Below are positions 23,334-34,732 of a DNA stretch of 64,000 nucleotides, one piece after another. Each line of letters opens with the position of its first letter. Within the stretch, counting starts at the first letter, position 1. The stretch is from Anniella stebbinsi. Lineage: Eukaryota; Chordata; Lepidosauria; Squamata; Anniellidae. The stretch is taken from the NCBI GenBank assembly GCA_029215795.1, contig JARDYH010000002.1, positions 275,102,310 through 275,166,309 on the forward strand, in the 5' to 3' direction. Position numbers and translations under genes: made by a program. Below the pieces are notes generated by a model. That model was not told the DNA's origin. It saw only the letters and a list, made by a program, of their open reading frames with translations, and made no database searches.

Positions 23334-23653
23334 TAGGGTGACCAGATAAAATCCAGGTCAGGGCTCATGTAACTTTAACAGTTGTAGAGAAAGGGGAATT
23401 TCAGCCAGTGCCATTTGTCTGCAATTAGTTCCTGGTGAAATTCCCTCTTCATCACAACTGTTAAAGTTGCAGGGGCCCTGCCTTCTTTTGTATAGGGTCA
23501 CTCTAGTATAGTCCCTGCAACTTTAACTGTTGTGATAAAGAAGAAATTTCACCAGGGACTAATTGCATACAAATGACACTGGCTGAAATTCCCTTTTCTC
23601 TACAACTGTTAAAGTTACATGAGCCATGACCTGGATTTTATCTGGTCACCCTA
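23334..23653. mobile_element. hAT-like dimeric element, TSD GCACAGAG
   Basis: A 320-bp copy of the GACCAGATAAAATCCAGGTC subtype. GCACAGAG occurs at 23324-23331 and again at 23654-23661; two extra bases (TC) separate the left copy from the element end. Confidence 0.87.
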
Positions 23654-24059
23654 GCACAGAGGGACAGTCTGGAACCAGATAAAAATGTTTTGGGCCTAGA
23701 CTAGGCCCACAGGATGTGACTGGCCATCGCATCGCTAAAACAGGCAAAGCTAAGGCAAGGCTCAGGGGGTTGTCTCTCATATATGACACATTCTCAATGG
23801 TTTAGAGGGATACTTCAGAAACTCAGCTTTGTTTTTGGTGGGCTATGATACAAACTGACATGAACTGCACCTCCTGGGCCAATGTGCGAATTAGAATGCA
23901 GTTATCTTTCAGATTTTACACCATTCAAAATTTTGCAGTGCAATTCTCAGCTCATAAAATGTACCAAAATGCAAATACACAATCTTACATCCATGGATGA
24001 TTAGGAGGGATGGCAAGGGGGGAAAAAGGAAGCAATTTGCATCTGTGAACCAGCCGTTA

Positions 24060-24320
24060 TTCTCAACAGCTTCCGCAGATATTAGGCCAAAGCTCTTCCT
24101 AGCCTTTCTTCAAAATCCTCTGTCTTGTAAGTTGAACCCATTGATTTGGGTCCTACCCACAGAAAACAAATTTGCTCCATCAAATTTGTTCCATCATTTA
24201 CACAACAGCCCTTCAGATATTTGAAGGTGGCTATCATACTGCCTTATCATCATCTCTTCTCTAGACCAAACATACCCAACTCCTTCAACGTTTATTCACT
24301 TTCTGGACCCATTTCAGTTC
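24060..24320 (-). mobile_element. CR1-type LINE remnant
   Basis: Segments such as CAGATATTTGAAGGTGGCTA and CTCTAGACCAAACATACCCA followed by ACTCCTTCAACG belong to a well-known antisense CR1-type amniote repeat. The assignment is from recall. The following (ATA)n at 24352-24387 is separate. Confidence 0.6.
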
Positions 24321-24348
24321 ATGTCCAGCAGAATCAGACAAGTATACC

Positions 24349-24351
<3 letters not shown>

Positions 24352-24387
<36 letters not shown>
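24352..24387 (+). repeat. (ATA)n microsatellite
   Basis: About twelve AAT/ATA triplets. It may be the tail of a decayed retroposon. Confidence 0.9.
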
Positions 24388-25768
24388 GTACCAACAGCAA
24401 AAATCGATAAACATATCCACTATACTTGAAGCTATTTCTGTTGCAAAAACTTTTCCATCTTATCCAGGCCATTCGAGTATATGTTGCTCCACCCCACCCT
24501 ACAAATACCACTGGAATGAATACCTCAATGCCTATTTAGTGGCTCAACAAGTTGTAACTACCATCATACCAAAGAAATTGGGCCATTTATGTAAAGAGGC
24601 ACCATTTCAAACAACCATTTTGTACTCACAATTCTGGCCTAATAACAAATGTAGCTCCCGAGGGCTCTTGAGCAAGAACTGGCCTGAAACTGAAATGGGC
24701 CAGGGTGCATTATTGTAGTGCAGAAAGATAAGAGCTTTGAGAAGCAATGTGGGTCAGCTAGGTGTGCTTGCAAATATGAAGGTTGGAGTAAACACTCTGT
24801 GAGACCCTTACTTTGTCTTTGAGCCTTTTGTATGCTATTCATGTGGAAATGTGATTGTAGTTGTGTTTGTAATGCAAATTAGCATCCTGGTCAATGGAGG
24901 GTATTTTTTTTATTTGAGTGACTAATTCATGTATCTGACAAAGTGGGCTCTTGCCATGAAAGCATTCCAAACCAAATGAAGCAAAGTAGTGTATTAGGTT
25001 TCACATACATACAACAATACCAGTTGTTTCATTTGCTGCTTGCCTTACTTTATCTATATGCCAATGCAACATAAGGGCATAGGTCTGATTCACACAGTAC
25101 AATTGGCAGCTGAGCTTCTCTTTTTCAGCTTATTTGAACGGTTTACACATGACTAATATAAATGATAAGCCGGGTGGGAACCAACTAAATATGGGGAAGC
25201 AACTCTCATAAATAGAGGAACCCTAAAAGGTATTCCTATCCTATCATAATTCCAATGTCAGGCTTGTACATTAATGTACTATAGAATATTTATACCAAGT
25301 GTTATAAAATGCAAGCCATGACATCAGTAAAGATTACCTCACTTCCAGCCTCTGGAGGATTAATGCGATTACAAGCAGGTAGAGTTGAATGAAATTGCCC
25401 CCTTGCAAAATGCTGAATGGAAAAGCTCTGAGGGAATATTGATTCAGAAAATGTAGTCAATTAGACATGACCTCATTATATCTCATTTCCTACTGTGGTA
25501 CCTCATCACTGGGAAATGGATCTTTCCCTTGTAACAAAATAGCAAATTGAGCTTGCTTGACGCACACACTTTTTTGAGAGAGACTTTATAAAGCATTGTT
25601 CTGTCTTTGATGCATACATGGAAAATTTAGCAACATCATTTGCACTGCTATCTTCACGCATAGATACCTTCCTGAGTGTGTAAATCCCTGCAGCATTATT
25701 ATCCTAAAATCAGATAGAATATCTATTTTGGCACATGTTCTCATGTCACTTCTCAGAGAAGCAAAATG
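24388..25768. other. Mostly unassigned DNA
   Basis: A short motif at 24925-24975 (CTGACAAAGTGGGCTCTTGCC) resembles a common amniote interspersed repeat, but it is too short to classify. I see no gene. Confidence 0.4.
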
Positions 25769-26090
25769 TAGGGTGACCATATGGAAAGGAGGACAGGGCT
25801 CCTGTATCTTTAACAGTTGTATAGAAAAGGGAATGTCAGCAGGTGCTATTTGTATGCATGCAGCACCTGGTGAAATTCCCTCTTCATCACAAGAGTTAAA
25901 GCTGCAGGAGCCCTGCCCTCTTTTGTATCTGGTCACTCGGCAGGGCTTCCGCAGCTTTAACTGTTGTGATAAAGAGGGAATTTCACCAGGTGCTGCAGCA
26001 TGCATACAAATGACACCTGCTGAAATCCCCTTTTCTATACAACTGTTAAAGATACAGGAGCCCTGTCATCGTTTTCATACGGTCACCCTA
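25769..26090. mobile_element. hAT-like dimeric element
   Basis: This 322-bp copy runs from TAGGGTGACCATATGGAAAG to ACGGTCACCCTA. The centre still shows the junction of two monomers (TATCTGGTCACTC followed by GGCAGGGCTTCCGC). Flanks (gcaaaatg and acgtgtca) show no target duplication. Confidence 0.88.
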
Positions 26091-26419
26091 ACGTGTCAAA
26101 AATACAGGGCAGTCTGGAAAGGCAGCCTACTCTTCCACTCTTCCCTATTTTGTTTCTTTCCGTCTGAAATAAACTCCAATAGTTAAGCCAATTAAAGAAT
26201 GATACCACTAATCCTTCCTTAAAGTGACATCATAATGTATGAGAACTAAAAGCAATGCATGCTGCAATCGTATATAGCAGGAGCAGGGAATCTCTCTCAG
26301 CCCGGGCCAGGAAGGGGGGAATTCAATTCTGAAGAAAGTCTCAGGAGCTACATTCCTGTGGTGGTCAGAACAAAAGCAAAAGGGGGCAGGGCCAAAGACA
26401 AGAGGGGTGGGACCAAAAA

Positions 26420-26739
26420 TAGGGTGACCATATGAAAAGGAGGACAGGGCTCCTGTATCTTTAAGAGTTGTATGGAAAAGGGGATTTCAGCAGGTGTCAT
26501 TTGTGTGCATTTAGCACTTGGTGAAATACCCTCTTCATCACAACAGTTAAAGCTGCAGGAGCCCTGCCCACTTTTGTATCTGGTCAAGAGGGCAGGGCTC
26601 CTGCAGCTTTAACTGTTGTGATGAAGAGGGAATTTCACCAGGTGTTGCATGAACACAAATGACACCTGCCGAAATCCCCTTTTCTATGCAACTGTTAAAG
26701 ATACAGGAGCCCTGTCCTCCTTTCCATATGGTCACCCTA
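26420..26739. mobile_element. hAT-like dimeric element, 8-bp TSD ACCAAAAA
   Basis: A 320-bp copy with an exact 8-bp duplication ACCAAAAA at 26412-26419 and 26740-26747. The monomers meet at TATCTGGTCAAGAGGGCAGG, so both copies of the GGCAGGGCTCCTGC motif face each other. Confidence 0.93.
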
Positions 26740-26792
26740 ACCAAAAATACCAACATTTTTGTAATTTAAATAGCTAGGAGAGGCATTTCAAC

Positions 26793-27111
26793 TAGGCTGA
26801 CCATATGAAAAGGAGGACAGGGCTCCTGTATCTTTAACAGTTGCAGAGAAAAGGGAATTTCAGCAGGCGTCATTTGATGCAATTAGTACCTGGTGAAAGC
26901 CTCTCTTTATCACAACAATTAAAGTTGCAGGCACTATACTAGAGTGACCAGATACACAAGAGGGCAGGGCTCCTGCAGCTTTAACTGTTGTAATGAAGAG
27001 GAAATTTCGCCAGGTATGAATTGCATACAAATGATGCCGGCTGAAATTGCCTTTTCTCTACAACGGTTAAAGTTACATGAGCCCTGCCCTCCTTTTCATC
27101 TGGTCAGCCTA
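26793..27111. mobile_element. hAT-like dimeric element, 8-bp TSD ATTTCAAC
   Basis: A 319-bp copy with an exact duplication ATTTCAAC at 26785-26792 and 27112-27119. Its centre retains the internal terminal repeat AGAGTGACCAGATA on the right-hand monomer. It lies 53 bases from the previous copy. Confidence 0.93.
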
Positions 27112-28004
27112 ATTTCAACCTTTTAGAATGGGGAAAAAATGTGCAAAAGTGAAACAATCTGTGTTTTGGGGAAAGGGGATGGGAGCCAGGGAAGTGCGCA
27201 TAGCCGTCCAGAGAACACTGGAGGGCGAACGTTGGGCCCTGAGCTGATGTTCCTTAGTGAGGTGAGATACGATCATGCAAATTTTGGCACTCTAGTGGAA
27301 TGTTGTTTTTAACCATTGTCTGAACTGTCAAACACTTACGGATCAAGTTCAAACTTTATTAGCAGTAGAAACTCAGAACTATATTTAGCTAAGCAGAAAT
27401 ACATAGGAGGAAGACATTTGTGCTCTTGAGACCTATTGCAAAGCTTAAGAGATTCGTTTAATACTGCCCCATAAGTAGGGTTATGTTATGTTTTGTTTTG
27501 TTTTTGGACACACAGCTGCCTGGAGAAAAGAAAAAGTCAAAAAGAGTCTTTGGTTGAAGCCCAACTCACCTCAGCAATGTACGTTAAACCTTAACTCCCG
27601 CTGCCATCTTGTGGCTAACTGTATGACAACCCACTGAGAAATTAACGTTAGAGCCTTAAAACAACGAATTTATACATTTTGGAAACAACAACAGTGCATA
27701 CAAAGGGCAACAGAGGATGGGGAAGCAAGGGAGAGATCATTATAGAGTATTTAGATTCTGTGAGAATATAGATACTGTGACAAACTGTAGTCAGGAGAGC
27801 AAAACCTGTCAACCATCATTACCACATTCTAACAATTTTACTTCAAGATTGGCTGCATTCTTTACATTCTTCCCTCCCCGTATAGTTAAGATAATTATGG
27901 ACTCTTGGTATGTGGAGTCTAAACACATTTTTATTCACCACAACGTTTCCCAAACTCTTAACCTTTTAAATGTCAATAACAATATCATTTTACTTCCTGA
28001 CAGT
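27112..28004. other. Unassigned intronic DNA
   Basis: I recognise no repeat or gene. Base composition is ordinary for the intron. Confidence 0.4.
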
Positions 28005-28160
28005 ATGAGGTGTTTGACAGACTTCCTCAGAAGGTGCTGACTCTTCTTCATTAGAAGAGGAAGGATACAGCCACCTATCAGGGATGCTGTAGGAGTCGAT
28101 TCCCTGCATTGGCTAGTGTTTGAGTTTGATGGTCTTTTCAAACTTATGACTCTTTTATTC
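28005..28160 (+). mobile_element. CR1 3' end remnant
   Basis: TCAGGGATGCTGTAGGAGTC, then TTCCCTGCATTGG, GTTTGATGGTC and a final ATGACTCTTTTATTCTA match the order of a classic CR1 3' end, with its ATTCTA-like terminal repeat. It is old and diverged. Confidence 0.65.
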
Positions 28161-29489
28161 TAACTAGCCCAACGTTATCACAGGCAATGATGTCTCAAAG
28201 GCAGATGGGTCTCGATGAGATTTCAGGGAACCATTTACAACTTCCCAAGTACACTTAAGGATGCAGGCCACAGCTTCTGAGCATATAAGGAAAACATAAG
28301 AGCTAATGTTTCTTCTAATAAGCGAACATTTCAAGTAATTAGCTAATCAAATAGATTCATACCTCTAGTGAATATCCATATGTAATTAAATAATCATGCC
28401 TAAAACAATGTTGCTAATAAATGCAAATAAGATGTGCACTTTTATATGATGTACCCTTTACATCCATTGTATCATGTTGATGAACTTTTTAAAGAATTAA
28501 CCTTCACTATTAGGGCTCAATTAGACATTACGTTAAACATGTCCTTTCAAGTTCTGTGTGTGCGTTGGTGCTTTGTTGGTAACAGTCAACATGGGAGAGG
28601 TCTTCTCCTGGGACAATGTTGTATGTAATTAACCATTTCTTCCCCCACAGTAGTCCCATCTATTAGTCCTGAGTGGGAAATCTCAATTGGTGACTGTAAA
28701 TTGACTATTAAATGTAAAAAAAAAACAAAAAACCAAAGGCTTTTCAAGTTAGCAATCATATCCAGTTTGGCCCTTATTTGGAGCTTTTTCAGATTGTGTG
28801 TGACTACAGAAAATGGTCAGATGTTGATAAAATCTTGCACATGATTCAAGGAAGGTTTCCCAGCAACTCCTTCCATTTGGGGGGGAACTGCAGTTGTCCA
28901 ACATTCAAGGTTCTAAAGTAATTGGGGTATTGCAAGTCCTCTTCCACTAAGCATGCACACACTGAGAGCTGAGCTAATTGCATAGCCTGTAGCTGAGGGC
29001 TATTCTAGTGTAAGCACACATGGCCCCAATTTGGATTGAGACTATCCTGTGCCTTCCCCCTCCCCTGTATTCTGTATTCTAAAAAGTGGAAAGCTGCACC
29101 ACATTATTTGAGCATGTAGTTGTAGCCACAAGAGTGTTGCATGACATGAGGTTGCAAAAGTGCCATGGGCACCAATTGTCCATATGGCCAGATCAATGCT
29201 CACAGAGAGATCTCTTTGTTCTAGAGCTGTGTGCAGATGGGCTCTGAACATTCTCCACCCTATTTGTAATCAGAGAAATTGGGGAGGTCATTTCACTAAA
29301 TTTCTCCAGGGTTAGGAGAAATTCTCCAATAGTTTCTCATGCGCAGAACTCACCATTGGCAGTGATAGTAGCACAGCTTCTTTCTTTTTCCCTAGGATGA
29401 GAGGAGTTTTGTTTTGGCAGCTGCTAGGTGCAGCAGTATTGGCACCCTGGCCACCATTTTTCATTCTCCACAATACCCCAGATCTAGCA
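28161..29489. other. Unassigned intronic DNA
   Basis: I see no gene and no repeat that I can classify. Confidence 0.4.
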
Positions 29490-29740
29490 TTGTTTTGAGA
29501 GATAGGCTGAATTCGGACAACACAACAGTCAATGGTGGGGTAATAATCAACTTTACAGTTGTTCATCTAGGGGGTACTCCCCACACAACATGGTAATAAA
29601 TAATCAACCGTGGTGTGGATTAGGATTAGCACTGAGTTGACTATGGCAGCATTCGGACGACATGATAGTCAATACAACTGATGATTGTTTCCCCTCCTCC
29701 AGTTGCTTAATGTGTCATCCGAATTTAGCCATTGTGTGCG
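29490..29740. mobile_element. MITE-like inverted repeat (GGACAACACAACAGTCAATG family)
   Basis: ATTCGGACAACACAACAGTC at the left recurs as ATTCGGACGACATGATAGTC at 29650, and TGTGTCATCCGAAT closes the segment in reverse. Edges are approximate. Confidence 0.5.
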
Positions 29741-30111
29741 TTCGAGAGGAGAGGAGGGGTAACAGACATATACACAAAACGGTAAGAAATATTATGAGAA
29801 ATTTCTGCAAAGTGACCTTCTATGAGAGATGGGGAAAAGAAAAAGCTCAGATATTTTCTCAACAATATACGTATATTCTGAGAAATTTTGGTTCAGTTCT
29901 ACTTTGCTCACTGAACAAAATCCTTGTGTGCTATAGAATGCAGGCAGTCTGAACCTGCTTCTGTACATGAAAAACACAGATCAGGTGTCATTTGCCGACT
30001 CTTCTTTGTGTTCCCATATTCCTGTGTACAAGGAACATATGCTTTACACATTATAAGAATACCAGCTATCATGTAGTTGGTAGATGTTTGGTTTAATAGC
30101 AGAAAAATCAC

Positions 30112-30151
<40 letters not shown>

Positions 30152-30970
30152 TCTAACCCGCCTCTCCATCCAGATTGAGGCAGGAAACAACAATAAATAT
30201 AAATACAAGAATCATAAAATAGATAAAACATTAAAACAAATACATTATTAAAAACATCTTAAAATTCAACTGGATAGGCCTGTCGGAAGGGATCAGTCTT
30301 CACAGCTCTCTTAAATTCAAGAAGATTGCTAATTTGTCAAATCTCCTCTGGCAGGCCATTCCACAGTCTGGGAGCGGCAGAAAAGAAGGTCCTCTGGGTA
30401 ACGCTCATCAGCCTAGTTCTGGCTGATTGAAGAAATTCTTCCCAGAGGACCTGAGTGTGCAGGACGGATTATACTGGAGAAGGCGATCCCACAGGTAACC
30501 TGGATCCAAACCATGTAGGGCTTTAAAGGTAATAACCAACACTGTATACTAATTGGCAGCCAGTGGATAACACCATTTTAAGACTGGTGTTACGTGGTCA
30601 CCCCTACGTGTACCAGTGACCAACCTGGCTGCCATATTTTGAACTAGTTGAAGTTTCCAGACTAGGCACAAAGGTAGCCCTATGTACAACGCATTGCAGA
30701 AGTCGAGCTTTGAAGTTACCAGCGCATGCACTACCGTCTTTAGGTCTTCCAACTCTAGGAAGGGGTGCAGCTGGCGTATCAGCCGAAGCTGATAGTAGGC
30801 ACTCCTGGCTGTCGCATCTATCTGGGCTGTCATTTGGAGCGACGGATCCAGGAGTACCCCCAAGCTGCGAACACAGTCTTTCACAGTCTTTGACACACCT
30901 CCAAACCCAGGTTGGGTCCCTTGACAGCAAGCACCTCCGTTTTGTGTGGATTCAGCTTCAGTTTGTTTTT
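30112..30970 (-). mobile_element. LINE 3' end (CR1/L2-type) with (ATT)n tail
   Basis: The complement of an (ATT)n tail is at 30112-30151. The frame at 30549-30986 includes SLGVLLDPSLQMTAQID, YYQLRLIRQLHPFLELED, LDFCNALYIGLPLCLVWKL and AARLVTGTRRGDH. It is the closest relative in the window of the copy at 2645-3331. Frame breaks follow. Confidence 0.88.
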
Positions 30971-31084
30971 CCTCATACAGCTTCATCTTGTATCTTCATT
31001 TTCCCACTGGAGTAAACCACATTATTCATAAAAATGAAATCCATAATGATATATGCTTTAAGACATTAATCATTGTTTATGACA

Positions 31085-31860
31085 TGTATTTATTTATTCA
31101 TGATACTTCTGTCCTGGTTCTCCTACACTTGAGGCAGCTTACAACACCATTTGAATATCAAAATCCATAGAAATCAGTAGAACAGAAAGGGATCCAAAAT
31201 TCAATCATCCAACACAGAAGTCATCAGTTGCAACATTATTCAGCAATGATATCCAAATGCACCCCCATCTTGGATGTAAGTTTTTGCTCTAATTGACCTA
31301 TTTATTTATTTTATTTTATTTGCAATAATTTCATGTGTCCTTTTAAGTTACAAACACTGGGATAAAAATGGAGAATGTTCTGCTTCTTTCAGAGGCTGTT
31401 TTGACTTACTTTTCACAATGATGGCATAGAAAGCAGAGCATTCAATCAAGATCTTAATTGTCAAGGATAGTCTTGGAGGTCTGTCAGTCCCAGGAGATAA
31501 AGGGTTTTAAAACAGCACACTGAATGGGACCCAGAAGCTAACTGGCAGCCACAGTAGTAACTGTAAAGCTGATTGAATATGTGTCCACTTCCATACTTTA
31601 AGGAGGCATGTTTGGGCACTCCAGCTGAAGATACTGAGTTGTGTTCAAGGGCAGCCCCGTATGAAGTGCATTACAATAGCCAATCCAAAATGCAGGTGTG
31701 GCTAGCTTGATTCCTTTTCTCTAAGGAGTACAGCCTCCATCTTAATGCTGCCAGCATAGCTGTGTTTCCAGGTTCAAAGATGGATTTAGAAGCACAGGCC
31801 ATTTTAGTCCAGTTTGGGGGTTGAGATTTTAGTTATTTTAATCCAGTCTGGGGGTTGAGA
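31085..31860 (-). mobile_element. Diverged LINE 3' region
   Basis: TTTATTTATTCATGATACTT starts the complement of the 3' UTR. Later AACTGGCAGCCA, CCAGCTGAAGATACTGAG and GGGCAGCCCCGTATGAAGTG followed by CATTACAATAG follow the order of the LINE C-terminal region. It is too decayed for translation. Confidence 0.65.
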
Positions 31861-31866
31861 TTCTGG

Positions 31867-32217
31867 TCCCCTCTACAAGGATTCGCTTTTGCGCCTGGTT
31901 AGGCGATTATGCGCATAATCGCTGAAGCGCATTTACGCCTAATCCCTCTGCACGAGAGGCGGCAAGAGGCGGTGAAACGCATTAACGGATGACCAAAATG
32001 TGCTTTACAAGTAGTTAATGCGCATCAGCGCTTGTTCACATAGGCAAAATGCGCTTTAACGGCCGGAGCAAAATAAAACTCGCTGTTTAACGCGCATTCG
32101 ATAATGCGCATAATCGGAGAGATAACACGCCTCTACGCCCGATTTGCACTCCGTTCTTGTAGAGGTAAATTTTTTAAAGCGCCTTGAAAGAGCTTTAAAC
32201 CTCTCTTGTAGAAGCAG
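31867..32217. mobile_element. GCGCAT-rich MITE-like element, copy 1
   Basis: A 351-bp element that runs from a CCCCTCTACAAGG end to CTCTTGTAGAAGCAGC. It contains many GCGCAT/ATGCGC hexamers, AACGGCCGGAGCAAAATAAA and CGGAGAGATAACACGCCTCT. It is unusually CpG-rich for intronic DNA here. The same order of blocks occurs in three more copies. Confidence 0.85.
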
Positions 32218-32779
32218 CCTCTATCTCTCCCCACTAATAATGTGGCAAGAAGAATATAATAATCCTTTGTAGGGGGCGAACTTTCAATCCACACTAAAAC
32301 AAACAAAAGTCAAACAATGCAAAACAAACAAAAATAGAATGTAATAGTAACACTCTTCCATTTTAGCCCTATTTTCTCAAAATGCTTATAAAGCGTTTTA
32401 AATGACTTTATGTTAAATTGTGCATGAAATAAAACTGATTACAATCATAAGGATGTCTTGTCAAACATATTTTATCTGTCAGCTATATATTTTGCTTCTG
32501 ATGATGAAACATTTAAATAGCATTTTCAAACTTCTGACAAAATGGCATTTAATATTTCCTAATAGCAGGAACAGGGAGGTTAGCTGAATATAAAATGATT
32601 CCAAAAACTGCAGGTCAAATAGTTCATATTCTGTATTGTCAGTGACCAGTAAAAAGAACTTTATTTTGGCTCTAGTATCAATAAAGACTAGACAATTGTT
32701 TTATCAGTCTCGTCCTCTAACAAATTTGAGGTATTTCCTGCCCCCACCACCACAATTTTATCCTCCCAACTACGCTGTG
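32218..32779. other. Unassigned AT-rich intronic DNA
   Basis: I see nothing that I can name here. Confidence 0.4.
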
Positions 32780-32950
32780 AAGGGCCATGGCTCAGTGGTA
32801 GAGTACATGCTTTGCAGTTCAATCTCCGTTCAATTGCTGGCATCTCCAGGTAGGCCTGAAAAAAACCCTGCCTGAAATCCTAGAGAGCTACTGCCAGTCA
32901 GTGTCTACAGTACTGGGCTAGGTGGACCAAGCAGGTTAAGCTGAGGGACA
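32780..32950 (+). mobile_element. tRNA-derived SINE, second family
   Basis: The A-box TGGCTCAGTGG is intact within GGCCATGGCTCAGTGGTAGA. The B-box region is degenerate (CGTTCAATTGC). The body contains GGCATCTCCAGGTAGG, GAGAGCTACTGCCAGTCAGT and GGGCTAGGTGGACCAA. It is a different SINE from 16264-16512. Confidence 0.8.
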
Positions 32951-32969
32951 GTTACCGGTCACCCCATTA

Positions 32970-33055
32970 ACTTTGTTGCTTTGTAGGGATTCAAACTCAG
33001 GCCTATCTGGTCCAAGACTGACACTCCATCCATTACATCACATTGACTCTCAAGA
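32970..33055 (-). mobile_element. SINE fragment, first family
   Basis: The complement of the tRNA-like 5' part: GATTCAAACTCAGGCC and CCATCCATTACATCACATTG. Confidence 0.6.
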
Positions 33056-33094
33056 TATTTAACCATCCACCAATCCTTGCAGATATTAATCTAG

Positions 33095-33300
33095 TCTTCA
33101 GGCAAAGGGAACATAACTCAGTGATAGAGCACATGCTCTGCATGCAGAAGGTCTCACATTCTGTCCTAGGTATCTCCAGCTAAAAGGTCCAGGGTACCAG
33201 TTGATGGGGAAAACCCCTGTCTGCGACCCTGGAGAGCTGCTGTCAGTCAGAATAGCCAATACTAGGCAAGATGGACAAATAGTCTGACCTGCTGCGAAGG
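33095..33300 (+). mobile_element. tRNA-derived SINE, second family
   Basis: AACTCAGTGATAGAGCACAT, GCTCTGCATGCAGAAGGTC, TATCTCCAGCTAAAAGG and TGGAGAGCTGCTGTCAGTCA identify the family. It is diverged at the 3' end and followed by a (TCCC)n run. Confidence 0.78.
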
Positions 33301-33359
33301 ATCTTTCTCCCCTCCCTCACTCCGGTCATCTCCCTCCCTCTCATTATATGTAAAATCTT

Positions 33360-33398
33360 CTCCCTCCCTCCCTCCCTCCCTCCCTCCCTCCCTCCCTT
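33360..33398 (+). repeat. (TCCC)n microsatellite
   Basis: About nine CCCT units in a pyrimidine-rich stretch. Confidence 0.93.
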
Positions 33399-33889
33399 TC
33401 TTATTCCACTTTCTCCTTGATTTTTGGGGCTACTGCCTTCCTTTTCTTTCCCTTTGCTCTGTTATCTCTTCCTGGTTTTTCTCTTGTCTAGGCTCAGCCA
33501 TGCAGCTGCCTTGGCTCTTTGTTGCTTCCAGGGCCTTGCAGAGGGGCCCCCAGTGAGGCCAGTTGGCCTTGGGCCCACGATTTTGAGGGTGCACTCTGAT
33601 GAGGAGGTCCCCCTTAGCTTACGCTACTGCTTCTGTAGCGTAAGCGGTCCATTGAGAAGCGAGGAGCCCGCCTTGCGGAAACAGCGCAGAAGCTGTCCAT
33701 TGTGAATACCACGGTCAGACTACAAGCTCCAGAGGGCCATTCCACATGAGGGGCGGGTATATATGTGTCTGAATTGCAATGGTTGTCCTTACTGCATCTC
33801 TTTCCTCAATCTTCTCCATGGCATATAATCTCTGGAGCGGAGGGTGATGATAGTTATTAACGATAATAATGATGATAATACCGTGAGGG

Positions 33890-33890
<1 letters not shown>

Positions 33891-33920
<30 letters not shown>
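33891..33920 (+). repeat. (GAT)n microsatellite
   Basis: Ten GAT triplets. Confidence 0.93.
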
Positions 33921-34732
33921 ACTGTTTGATAATTATGAAAGACTGTTCTATTGTTGCTTCTATTTGTACAGCAACTAAAAATAAATGTTAATTTCTGATT
34001 CAACATTGAGGTGTTGTAGAACAGATTTAATATGAAGGTGTTATGTAGAATGGATATGTTGGTGGACATTAAGAAAACATTAAAAAATACTTAATGAGCA
34101 GTTTGAAACGGGGGGAGGCACACACTTCCCATCTGGCCTGGGCATATTACCAGCTCTACATGGCCCTGGTTGCTTCCCCTGCTCTCTCTCCTTTCGCTTC
34201 TCTTCTTGGATAGCTTTCAGTAACATAACTGCGATTTCTATCTAATTCCCTTTCTTAAAACTCCTTTCTGGATCATGTCCTGAAGTTTCGGCTTTGTTAC
34301 CCTCTCTGAAAACCTTATGGAGACACTCTGTTATTTAGACCAAAGTCCTAACATTACTCACACATGGTGCTCCTATTAATTTAGCAATGTGCTGGTTTCT
34401 GAATGAACTCTACTGGACTGACAGCATCCTGTCATCCACCAGGAATAGAGCCAGGATCTTAGAGGGGAAGAGTTTCCCCTAGCCCCTGAGGAATTCAACT
34501 CATTATCCATTGTTAATGAGAGGCTTACTCCCCAAACATGGAATATAAGGTTCAGACCAGATATGTGTAGACATGCATTTCCCAAACAAACATGTTTCCC
34601 CAAAGAGCTCCTAATCCAAATGCTGCTGCTCCTGGAGCTCCCTACCCTAATTTAAGTCCCCAGGCCACAATAGCCTATCCACTAGAATTGTCAGATCATG
34701 ATGCAATAGGTACTATTAGTGGGTGGTTCGTC

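Larger units (their letters stand above)
33301..34732. other. Unassigned DNA with microsatellites
   Basis: Besides the (TCCC)n run there is a perfect 11-bp-stem hairpin at 33617-33645 and a (GAT)n run at 33891-33920. I recognise no gene. Confidence 0.45.

Noticed and set aside
25586..27126. Small related proteins with the SCSFNCCDEEGISPG motif repeated through the window
   Set aside because: They are translations of the hAT-like MITE in one frame; the same peptide appears wherever the element lies, in either orientation, with no initiation or conservation sign beyond the DNA repeat.
30112..30151. Independent (ATT)n microsatellite
   Set aside because: It is positioned exactly at the 3' end of a minus-strand LINE, like the runs at 3294 and 22059, so it is read as the retrotransposon tail.
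32780..32950. Functional tRNA gene
   Set aside because: There is an A-box but the B-box is degenerate, no cloverleaf closes, and a SINE body follows.
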